Source of the DNA: Neckera pumila
Lineage: Eukaryota; Streptophyta; Bryopsida; Hypnales; Neckeraceae
NCBI GenBank assembly: GCA_963969595.1
Contig: OZ018412.1
Coordinates: 15,254,501-15,318,500 of the forward strand
Length of the DNA: 64,000 nucleotides
Direction of reading: 5' to 3'
Position numbers and translations under genes: made by a program. Shown in pieces: positions 45,480-55,876 of this stretch (position 1 is the first letter of the stretch; each line of letters starts with the position of its first letter). Below the pieces are notes generated by a model. That model had not been told where the DNA came from. It ran no database searches and worked only from the letters and a program-made list of their open reading frames with translations.

Positions 45480-46426
45480 TTAACCCCTAAAGGTTTTGAC
45501 TATGTTTTCATCAAAAACGCTCCAAAACTGCCATTTCTAGTACAAGTTCCAATTTTTGGAAAAAACAACATTTTTGGACACATGTAACTACAAGATCTTG
45601 TAATAAACTAGTTTAGAAAAATGTGGAAATTTTTTTAGAAATTTCCGTTGTGTAGATTGCAAGATATTAGCATTTGTAGTGACAGAAACCCTTTTTTTGT
45701 CCCTACAAAAATTGGGCAGCTGCACTTCACAAGGTCACATATGTATGAAAAAATATCCAAAATGGTTGTAATTCTTTGGATTCATTCTTCAAGGTAAGTT
45801 GCTACATGCTTGAAAATTTTCAAATCATTTGAAATTTTATAGCATATAGGAAAAAAAATAGTAAGTAGAAAGAAGTAGAGAATGGTTCAAAATACTAAAA
45901 TGCTAACAATTTAGTTATGGAATTGAAAAATTCCAATCCCAGTTGTTGTAATGTTGTAATAATCAATCTACACCTTATGTTTTTATTTTTTTCCAAAAAT
46001 ATTGAAAATTGAGTTAGATAAAGGACTTCAAAGTTTATTTTGGAGTAAAGATTCTATAAGTACCCGCAAACTACCCAAAACTTAAAATTCTCATAAATTT
46101 TGTCTCAAAAATCAAAATCAAATGATTCAAAGCTTTCCTTGTGTATATAAATCTACGGAACCAATTTCCAATTTTTTTTTTTCAAAAAATAATTTTTAAA
46201 GAAGTTTTTTGCTGCCCGGGCTGCTCGCCGAGCAATGAAAACTACATATCGTACCATACTTTTAAACCATATAGTCAAAAGCTGTGAAAATTGTTGGACC
46301 TTGAAGCCACTTCCCGGAAAAGTGTTGTGTGAAAATTTCAAAGAAAAAAATAAAATCTCCGTTCGTAGTGAGCTGCCCAAAATTGCCATGTTGGCAAAAA
46401 ACACCGTTTGGTCCTTTAGGGGTTAA
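45480..46426. mobile_element. Long TTAA-flanked non-autonomous element (947 bp)
   Basis: TTAACCCCTAAAGGTTTTG to TTTGGTCCTTTAGGGGTTAA. It is colinear with 16068-16995 (CAAAACTGCCATTTCTA, TGTGGAAAT, AGATTGCAAGATAT). The ORFs at 46153-46404 and 46235-46426 lie inside it and are not credible as transposase. Confidence 0.88.
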
Positions 46427-46667
46427 ATGGGTGCTTTATGAGCATACTACCTTATTACATAATAAGAAGACCATTGCTTAGGATCCCTTTGACAAAGAAA
46501 ATCTCTAATTAGCATATTGAAAACCAATGAAATTGAAAAAATAAAATGATTGAATTTTGAGATATTAACACAATGGAAATCAATCTTAAGAATATAAAAT
46601 ATAAAATGTTTAGAGATAATAATAATAGAAGGTATGTAAAAAGATTTGTTGACAATAAAATTTAAAG

Positions 46668-47560
46668 CTAGATAGTACAGTCAGGTACAGTAATCTTACA
46701 ACCGGTTGATTTGAAGCATTCAAATTTTTTGCATAGCATAGAAAAAGAATTGAAATTTTTCATCTTGCATAATTATCACGCAAATCCTCACGCAATCCCA
46801 ATCAAGCATACAAAATTTTGGTTTCAAAAAAGAAAAATCTCATTTTTGGTGAATTTTTAAAGTTATTTTCATGATTTATATAATATTTTATTGAAAACAA
46901 TTGATGATGAATTTTTTTAATCCAATTGCATAGATATGTAGAGAACTTTCATACGCACATCTTTCATATCAAGAAACACCCCATTAAGTAACAAGAATAT
47001 GAGCTAGGAAGAGTCAAGTGTGAAGCGTCATATGACCAAAATTTGGAAAATAGATATCTTCATATTTTAACAAAATTTTGGCAAAGTGATTGTAACATCA
47101 TGCTGAAATGTACAAAAGTAGTCATAGTGTGAGGATCTAATAGCAAAATCTTGTTAAAATATAAAGATATTTATTTCACAAATTTTTGTCTTATGATGCT
47201 TCATATTTAACTCTTCCTAGCTCATGTTTTTGTTACTTATTGGGGTGTTTTTTAATATGACAGATGTGCGTATGGATGTTCCTTGCATATCTATGTAATT
47301 GGATTAAAAAAAATCATCACTAATTGTTCTCAATAAAATATTATATAAATCATGAAAATAACTTTAAAAATTCATCAAAAATGGAATTTTGGTTTTTTGA
47401 AATTGGAATTTTGTATGCTTGATTGGAATTGCGTGAGGATTGCGTGAGGATTGCGTGATAATTATACTCACCAAAATATACCAATTATATTGCACATTGT
47501 ATAAAAAGTTGTGAATGAGTCAAATGACCGGTTGTGAGATTACTATAGTATGATATCTAG
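46668..47560. mobile_element. Large foldback element, arms of about 0.4 kb
   Basis: The left half and the reverse complement of the right half match over about 400 bases: CTAGATA start and GATATCTAG end, ACAACCGGT, CACGCAATCCCAATCAAGC, TTCATGATTTATATAATATT, CATAGATATGTA, CCCATTAAGTAACA and GAGCTAGGAAGAGT all recur in inverted order. The spacer, centred near 47110, is short. There is no ORF. Transcription would give a long double-stranded RNA. Confidence 0.88.
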
Positions 47561-47635
47561 GGATTTGATGATAGAAAAGATAGTATATTCATTAATATGG
47601 AGAAATAAACACAGGTCATGCTCCTAATTAAGGTA

Positions 47636-48034
47636 AGGTAGAGCCACCCATATCCAACCTAAAGGTGTAGTTATTTACAACCAAGGTTGCTTAAGATTTT
47701 TGGAAGCTTAGAATGTTTTTTTTTTCCTTTTCAAGATTGGAACTAATAAGTTCATGACACATGTTCCAAATTGTGAGAAAGAAAATAGAAAATAATGAAT
47801 AGGAAAAAAGTTCTTGAATGATCGGAATTAGAAGAGTTTAGACATTGGCCATGGGTCCGGAGCACTTCTGCCTCCCAAAATTCATAGTAATTTCAATTCA
47901 AGCAATAAAGTTACCAAATTATTTGCAATCTCCATCATTTCTATAAATGTACCTCTGGAAATATTTGTTTTGCTTTGCACCACTCCAAATCATGTCGGAA
48001 TTGCTTATTCGGCCAGTTATGGGTGGTTCTACCT
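47636..48034. mobile_element. Z-family TA-flanked MITE
   Basis: TA, AGGTAGAGCCACCCATA at the left and TATGGGTGGTTCTACCT, TA at the right, an inverted repeat of 17 bp with one mismatch. The interior is AT-rich. Confidence 0.8.
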
Positions 48035-49104
48035 TAATTGGGCCATTGTAGCTAGACACCAATGGGCATAAGCTCATCATACTACTAAAATCACAATGAC
48101 ATCTATAATATCACAATTCAATTTTGAATAATATTATTGAAATTCAATTGCTTTTGTAATAGCCATAGGATATTATCTACTTTATATTATGTATTCTTTT
48201 CGTGAAATATTTGAAAATCAAATGGATACTTCTAAAAAAATTTCAAAGAAACTTTTCAGACTACAAAACTATAGATAAATTCCATGTCTTTTTAAAATGT
48301 GATATCAAAGAATAAAGAAACACCAACTGCTAGCGTTGCTCTATATATTCAAATGTGAAGATTCTACTTACATTGTTCAGTTGATTAATTTATTCTTATT
48401 GCAAAGTTTTCATCTTTGCAAAGGTTATTTTGTAAGAATTATGATATAGATTTTCTTTAATTACTTTAGATTGCACTATATAAATTTTTTCAAAGAATAT
48501 TGTATGAGGATGTCAATATTTTCGTTTAAAAATTATACATACTTTGTTTATCTACATTCTATCACATAAAATACTGATGAAAGTAATATATTTAATGCTT
48601 AGCAAAGCAAGTGCCAATCGCTAGTCCCAACAAAAATTGTAATGGTGGTGTGCATTCAAGTTCTTAAATGTCCACTACGGACTATTACAATTATATCCAT
48701 AATGGGCTTGTTTTCCACAATATATAGGCCGAGTTACCTTACACTTGTATCAGTGTTATTAATTATATTGTAAGACTTGATGCAATAACTATCTAATTTT
48801 GACCATGTTTTTTAAATCCAACAAATCTAGATTCTTGTTGAAAATGGACACTATTTGTCTATGAGATTCTAGAGTTGAGTTTAGATTCACCTACGGTTAG
48901 TACTTTCAAAATTTGTAGAAACTCATTAAACAATGTCCCAAAAATACATGATGAGAGAATTCGAAATCTTTATGTAACTTTTGCATTCGTGATGTCAATG
49001 GCATTTTTCCAATTCCTTTGTTTATTGAATTTTCAACCTCTAACAATCACAAAGCATCCTATCTCCTTGTTATCTAACATTTCAAATTTTCGAGCCGTAC
49101 TATG
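48035..49104. other. Intergenic, no gene seen
   Basis: AT-rich sequence without splice-supported coding potential. The ORF at 48875-49153 runs into the neighbouring MITE and has no recognisable motif. Confidence 0.5.
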
Positions 49105-49522
49105 TAAGGTAAAAGACCCCATTGCAATTAAATGGCCCATGATGGACACCTAATGACCCCATTGTGGTTTTTTCATACCACAATCAATGCCTTACATGGT
49201 AGTTATGGAGTAATTGATGACTTCAATAGGTACTTCCAACTTTAAGTGTAAAATTCTTTGTAAAAACTAATTTTTTAGGTCTTCTATGTTTGAAAATGTT
49301 GTGACTGCATTGGGTAGGAAGATGACCATATTGGATTCAGATTTTGTTGGTCATGAGGTAGCCTATAACCCCCTTATGGGTTGATCACTTCAAAAATTTA
49401 GAACTAATTCATACTTGGTCCAAAAAATATACTTTGTAATTTCAAATGTCTTCACTATCTCTCACACTTATCTTCGCTGGAAAAAAGTTTGAAAATTTTC
49501 AGCAATGGGGTCTTTTACCTTA
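49105..49522. mobile_element. U-family TA-flanked MITE (about 418 bp)
   Basis: TA, AGGTAAAAGACCCCATTGCA at the left and GCAATGGGGTCTTTTACCT, TA at the right: a nearly perfect 18-19 bp terminal inverted repeat. It lies immediately upstream of the Di19 gene's purine-rich promoter tract. Confidence 0.85.
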
Positions 49523-49581
49523 GTCCCTCAAGTTACCACCAACCCAACCCAAAGCTGGAAACCCGTTCAACTTTTGACTTA

Positions 49582-49700
49582 AAATAAAAAAGAAGGAAAG
49601 GAACGAATAAAAAAAGAAAAAGAAATGAAAAAGAACAGAAAAAGAGATGAAAAAGAAAAGAAAAAGGAAAGAAAAGAACGAGGAAAGGGAAAGGAAACTC
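49582..49700. promoter_or_regulatory. Homopurine tract upstream of Di19
   Basis: About 120 bases are almost entirely A and G on the plus strand (GAAAAAGAAA-type repeats). It sits at the sharp switch from AT-rich repeats to GC-rich genic DNA. Such GA/CT tracts are common in plant core promoters and 5' leaders. The long plus-strand ORF crossing it is Lys/Arg-rich only because of the tract. Confidence 0.55.
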
Positions 49701-51181
49701 TCTGTTCGCTCAAGACACGCGTTCCCACCCTGGCGACTGACCAACACAACGCGGATGAAAACGACACGATTCTCGACGACATCCATCCCCCTTCTCCCAT
49801 ACAGACAAACAGCGTTCCAAGGTTCCCAAGGTTCCCCACCCCGTTCCCTCTCCCTTCCCAAGACGTGCCCCACACGTTCCCCTCCCGGACCTCGAGGGCC
49901 GACCTTGCACCGCGGACCAGACGGAGACGGCCATTTTGCGAGGGCATCCCTGCGATTGCGAACACTACTACTTCCTCCCGCAAATCATTTCGCCCAACAA
50001 TCCAACAACCTCGTCCTCAATCGTCGCCGGATTTTTTCCCCTTTTCTATCGATCCTTCTTCTGAATTTCATTCTCCTTTTGATTCCGCTTCCAACGACCT
50101 CCTGCACAGTCGGTTAGGGCCACAATCGTGGGTTTACTCTGGTCGACACAATTGGAACAGAAATTGCGCATCGCGAGGTATGTCGAATCGTGCATTTATG
50201 TTTTGGAAGAATCGTGGTGGGTTTAGATCGAAATTTGAGACGAATTGGTGGGGAGTTTCGTTTTGGGGGGGATGGTAGGGTTTCGGGTTACAGTACTTTG
50301 TGTCGGTTTCGTTTTGGGGTTTGATTCGTGTGTCGCTTTTGGGTTTTGTTTTCTGTAGATCTTTACTTTTAGGTGAGCATGTGTGGAAACAGGGGATATA
50401 GTTTGCTGATGCCGTTTGTCGGTGGGGGCGTTTGGTAACGTTCGAAGAGGCATCGGCAGTATGGTACCTAGATTTTCATAGTGGGGGATTGTTGGAGGAG
50501 GCTTTTGGGTGCAAAGGTCCTCAGGTTTGACCCTATTTTCGTCTGCGCCTATGGTTGGGGTGGGACGTTCCTGGGGTTGGACTTACGTACAAATTGGGGT
50601 TTGATTCTTGAAATGGCAGGGTTAGGGTTGAATTGGAATCGGGAGGATGGGTAGTTAGTATTTTAATGTGCCGTGGATATCTTGTGGATTGCAAGTGTCT
50701 TCACTTCCGTCATTATTGAGCGTGTCCGATGGAGGTAGGATTCTGAGTTGCAGGGCGGAAAGTGTGGGAACCGAGAAATTTACTGTTTATTGGAGTCTTA
50801 CTGATGAATGGAGTGGCTTTTGTTTGTGTAGGACTTTGTTGTGAAGACCAGCGGGTATTCATCGACAGGGATCGGTTTTGCGTATTTCGCACTAGCCCAA
50901 AAGTACTTTTGGGCTACTGTGATTACAGTTCCCATTTGCGGATGATTAAGTGAATTGCGGTGACAGATGGCATGAGTGTCCTGGGTATTACTCAGCCAAA
51001 CCGCACAGATTTATTGTAATTACATAGAAACAGCGAAGTTTGTGGCGGGTGGAGGATACCCTGATTGTAAACTTCAGCGAGAGTCACCGACTCAGAGACA
51101 AGCGTATCCGGTTTTTCAAGTCTTGGAATACTGTGCACCAGGTGTTGTAGTCAAAAGGGGAAGAAGCAGAAGGGAGACACT
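49701..51181 (+). promoter_or_regulatory. 5' leader/promoter region of the compact Di19 gene
   Basis: GC-richer DNA upstream of the ATG at 51182. A good donor (GCGAG then GTATGTCG at about 50178) suggests a non-coding first exon and a leader intron of roughly 1 kb. No domain was recognised in the overlapping ORFs. Confidence 0.45.
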
Positions 51182-53057
51182 ATGGACGGGGAGTTTTGGA
51201 CGGCTCGTATGTCAACCTCGAAGCGCCATCACACTCTTCAGCCCTCCCAATCTCTTTTAGGTTTATTTCTTGCTTCCCTTACTAGTGCGCTTGCCGGCTG
51301 ATAGTTTTTAAATCGTTCATCGGACGTTCAGGTGACGAGGGCGTCTAAATGAGTTGTCCACATTCTCTCCATTCTGTCTTAATAGACTCAATGTATGCTT
51401 GCCCTGCAAGTTATCTGTTTCGAACACTGTCTGTAGGTCAGGTGTGATTCATCGCTGTGGGGGATGATTCATGTTCAGCAGATTGACATTTATGACAGTG
51501 ACTGTCGTACCGTATCTTCAGGAATCTATTTTTCACAGAATGCATTTTGTTGCTTTGCAGATCGTCAGATTAACTTAGATGATGTGGACGGTGATGAGGA
51601 CTTGCGAGCTGAATTTTCCTGCCCTTACTGCTACGAAGAGTTTGACATTTCTGCACTTTGCTCACATCTCGAGGAGGAACATTGTTTTGAATCTAGGGCC
51701 GCTGTAAGTTCCTCTTGAAGTCGATTGTTATTAATGTTCATTGCTAGGGTTACTTGTTGCAGTGTCTTGTATAATGACGGTTTTGGTTCTTAATTTGGCA
51801 AGTCCTACCTACCTGTTTTTTTATTTCTGGCAACGATTTTTTTTTTAAATCCTTTTGAATTTACATGTTATTGCTTTGTTACAGTATCATGTTGGTGTAT
51901 TAATGACTTCGCTTGTTTTGGTAAGCAGATGTGTCCAGTTTGCGCCGGAAGGATTGTGAAGGACATGTTGGGCCATATTTCCTTACAGCATGGTCACTTA
52001 TTTAAGATATCCTTTTACTGGGGTTTTAAGCAGCTATGTCTTTATCGTTGTTCTGATTTTAAATGTTTGTGCTCCTAAGTCGATATGCCTCTTGGTTTTG
52101 AGTTAAGCTGTGTTTGAGAAGTTCAAAAGCTCATCTATATTGCCTCACAGAACGCGGAAAGGATTTGTGTCGTGTTCCTTAACAGCAGCTCACATGCAGC
52201 GCCGAAGGAGGTTCAGGAGAGCTGGAGTTCCATCTAATGCGACTCTTTCCCTTCTTGGAAAGGAGCTTCGGGAGGCACACTTGCAGGCCCTTCTAGGAGG
52301 AACATCTCGGTCTTCGACCCTGTCAAGTGCCGCTGATCCTCTCCTCTCCTCTCTGGTATATAATGTTCCTCCAACCGAAACTGAAGAAGCTCCTCCCAAA
52401 CCCACAGTTGTAGTTGAGGAGCAACCTGCAAAGTTGTCTTCTTTGAGCCAGCAGTCGAAGGCCAGGCAAGTTGTTACTGCTTTTCTGCTTCTGTTTCCAT
52501 CACCTATGTACATTACTTTGAGAGGTTTGGGAGGCACGAGACATAATCCTCTCCTCCAGACTCAAGCAGAACCGTCGGATCTTGGAGATATACATCGTGG
52601 GGGTAGGATGGGGGTTATGACTTTGCACCGTCCTTTCCAATTCAATGCGCCATGTGTCGATGAAAGTGACGAAGAGAGGTTTATGATTTATAAACTGCAT
52701 CGTATATCTATTTGTATTTCTTGCTGTGGTATTTATCAAGGTTTGATGAACACCCAGGTCTTTTTGCTTTTTTGTATTTGATTGATTCACCTTATGGGAA
52801 ACTTACGAACCACTATCTTACCTGTTATACTAAAATTAATCTACATGGACATGCTCATTGGCAGGGACTGTGTCCATACAATTCTGTTTCATGGGGTTGC
52901 TTTGCATGGTCGTTGTCTGACTCTATTTTCTGACTGATGAAACAGTGGCGATAGTTTGCTTACTGCGGAAGAGCGGGAAGAGAAGCGAAAGCATGCCAAC
53001 ATGCGCGCTAGGTTTGTACAACAACTTGTGCTATCGACTCTTTTGGGTGACAACTGA
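51182..53057 (+). CDS. Di19: Di19-type (drought-induced 19) zinc-finger protein, 227 aa
   Basis: Exons 51182-51260, 51561-51703, 51929-52006, 52194-52465 and 52946-53057 (684 nt) join without a stop. The start MDGEFWTARMSTSKRH is the classic Di19 N-terminus. Two zinc fingers follow: C47-P-Y-C50 with H62 and H67, and C76-P-V-C79 with H90 and H95. A basic MQRRRRFRRAG patch (from residue 101) is a probable nuclear signal. The C-terminus ARFVQQLVLSTLLGDN is the conserved leucine-rich Di19 tail. Intron 3 (52007-52193) is U12-type AT-AC, and intron 4 starts AG-GCAAGT, a GC-AG intron, where the paralogue has GT. Known Di19 proteins act in drought and light stress responses, binding DNA and being phosphorylated by calcium-dependent kinases; here this is inference from family. 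Confidence 0.93.
52007..52193 (+). other. U12-type AT-AC intron (187 nt)
   Basis: Starts ATATCCTTTT directly after AAG and ends TTCCTTAACAGCAGCTCAC before ATGCAGCG. These are the U12 donor, the TTCCTTAAC branch site about 10 nt from the end, and an AC acceptor. GT-AG splicing cannot join HGHLFK to MQRRRR here, while AT-AC splicing does so exactly. Confidence 0.9.
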
Positions 53058-55876
53058 TTCCCTGGCCATTGAGCATTCATTCGCGACCACAGGACGATTT
53101 TCAGCAAGGTTTCCTATGAAGATCTGCATCGTACACCTTTGCTACCTTCCTGTCTATTCCATGATTACTTGGGGTGCTGCAGTACGCATCATCCTGTATG
53201 AGCAAGCGTTCTTTCTTTGCTGGGAAACCCAATTGCATTCTCTTAGGGCTTATTTACGTAAGCAGAATGCTGTAGTAGATCGCCACGAGGAAGGTGGAAG
53301 GTCTAGTGGCATAACAGCTCAAAGATGCAGATCATTGGAGATTCCTAGATGCAAAAAATTGTTCTTGCGGTGCTGTAACTTGTAGGGTCCAAATAACGGG
53401 GCCTGGATTGTAGTTTTGTATTGAATATATTATGTCACTTTTCATAGGGGTACAATATCTGTAGCTGGCCCCGAACTACGTCACATGCTGTATTGCAATA
53501 TAATTTTTAATATGGGGTTTAAGTATCTTCATTCCACAGTGACTTGTATGTATAGGTAATTCAATGACTGATCTTTTTACTTGGGTTTGGACTTCCGATG
53601 ATTTGCATTCGTTTGTTCAGGACGTTTGTCTATTCATTCGCTGGCTCCGACTGAAAAGTTGTGGCAATGGCTACGGGGACAAGGCCAATTGTAGTGTAGC
53701 TGCTTGTTTTTACTTACAAAATTTCTGATTTTAGGTGTGTCAAAAAATGACACTCAAGTTTTCCTATGTTTGCATGTTTGTTTGTGTACATCTTTTGTCA
53801 TCAATATCTAAGTTTTAGTCACTCTTTGGTCCAAATGTAGAGGGTTGCATTTGAGCAATGATGATTATGCAACTCCTTTAAGAATGTTGAGATGAGTTAG
53901 AACTTTGAATAATTTCCCCAGTAATAATAACTGTGGATGGCCTTACTATGCTGAGCTTTAAGTTGGTGAACTCTTCAAAAGATACTTCCACATTCCAAAC
54001 TGCTTTTGCCAAATTTTAGTCTGTTTGAAAAAGCATCAAGGTTTGTATAACAATAAGGTAACTCCACTTACTATTACTGTCAATCAAATAAGCAGTTGAG
54101 CTTGGTTCCCATTCTTGAACTATCTAAATTATTGTTGGCTCTTTTTAAAAGTCAAATGGAAATGGTCTTCACATGAATATTTTGAACATTTTGGACAACA
54201 TATGAATGTCACTTTGAAGTGCTGAAAATAGGTGTAGCCAAAATCAATCAGAGGCTCTCATATTCATGTCACAATTAGGTGAGGGAATATGTGGGAACTC
54301 GGAACATACAGTAATGAAATAATAGCACCAGTAGAAATATGAATAAATATGAAGCACCAAGATGGACCGTTTCATTGCAACAAAAAGAAATTCCATAAGA
54401 GAAACAGGATCTGCACTAGATGGAGATTATAATAAACCTACCGGGAGTATTCCCCATAAATTCATGAAACAGGGGCACCAAATCGCCTGCTGTAACCAAA
54501 ATCTACCCCCTATTCAAGGCAATAATACTAATCGAGTGATTGTTAAAACCAGCAGATTAGCTGCATCTCATTATGCCAATACAATGCAGCATTCCTTCTA
54601 TTTATGCTCAAGCTGTCCTCGAACATTCCTGAGGCTCTGCAGCAACCCTCGGGAAGGAATCAATTTTCTTTTTGAGCTCATTTCAGGTAGGAGGTACCAA
54701 AGCAATAGTGAATGTAAGAAGAAAGGCACTGACCATTCACTGAGCATCATCATGCTTTCAACCGGGAATGTCCGTCTTTACGCTTGGAATCTACAGTGGG
54801 GAAGTGAGTCAAAGAATGATATTGGTAGCTTCCAGTCACTGTTATCATAAATACGTGACAACTAGCCTGCAACTGCAGCTCAACAAGAAAAATGAGTGAA
54901 GACTCAAAACCAGACCTTTCCAGGGCTTTATTTTCGAAGGTTGGAGTAAATTGCTGCCACTTAGAAAAAGCCTAAAGCAGTATGCCATCTTTATGGAAAT
55001 TCTACGATGTTTGAAGCTCATCTCTGGCTCCTGCCATTGGATTCCCCATCATTACTGCAAAATTGCAAAGATGAAGTCAAATGGAAGTAACATAATTAGT
55101 CCATACACAACAATCTATGTACACCTAACGGCAATAGTTACCCACATAAATCCTTGCCTAATAATACACAAATCGAACATGAGAGCCCAGGGTCGATTTT
55201 GGATACACCAACGATTAGCAATTTGAAAATTCATATGATGATCAAAAAGTACAAGCTAATCGGCGTTGGAATTCTCTTTCCATGGCCAGCTAGACCCGAT
55301 AAAAATTAAGTCCATTATTACTGATAACCACGTATAGATGCGCATTTAGGTGGACATATCTTACATATGCATTCGTGAAAATGCTCAGTTTGCAAGTTCC
55401 AAGAGTAGAAAAAAACAGGTTTGCTAATTTCTGCAGCCAAGACTGAATACCAAAGTTCAGAAAACCACAAGTATGTACCAGAAGCATGTTCATCGACTTT
55501 GTGAGATTCATCAACACAAATTACGAAAAGGGTCACTATCAGCAAAACAAGGATACTAATCACGTCAATAACTGCTGACCTCTTGCTGACCTCTACGTGA
55601 CCAACGAATGTCGAAACTCACATTCTGATGAATGATCGATACTCAACGTTACCCTAAGCATCGTATCACCGGCGGCCTCATTGTTTTCAAATTGCTTTTC
55701 TCTCTGTAAGAAGAAAAATGCCATGTAGAAGTTGTCAACAGTGAGAACACCTCTTGTAAGTGAAATATTCCCTAGCCTTTACAAATGAATTATCCCTAAA
55801 GTCCAAACAAAATCAACCTTTAACGAATGAACCAAACATTGCAATAAATTGTCCAACTCAAGTTCAATGTTCTACC
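53058..55876. other. Region between convergent 3' ends of Di19 and the MBL gene
   Basis: Probably holds both 3' untranslated regions. A 162-codon plus-strand ORF at 54362-54850 has no recognisable domain. Between about 53700 and 54300 the sequence is AT-rich with nothing identifiable. Confidence 0.5.

Noticed and set aside
16068..46426. Classifying the TTAACCCC elements as PIF/Harbinger Tourist MITEs
   Set aside because: A 3-bp TTA or TAA duplication would have to read the same on both sides; here the boundaries are TTAA on both sides, and the ends start CCCC, not GGG or GAGC.
15607..49500. LTR retrotransposons
   Set aside because: No reverse transcriptase, integrase or gag motifs and no long direct TG...CA repeats with a primer-binding site were seen.
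49625..50278. 217-codon plus-strand ORF upstream of Di19
   Set aside because: It starts in a homopurine tract that encodes only Lys/Glu/Arg and continues through leader sequence; no domain is visible.
54362..54850. 162-codon plus-strand ORF
   Set aside because: No recognisable family, splice context or codon pattern; it lies in the 3' region between convergent genes. It may be part of a non-coding transcript.
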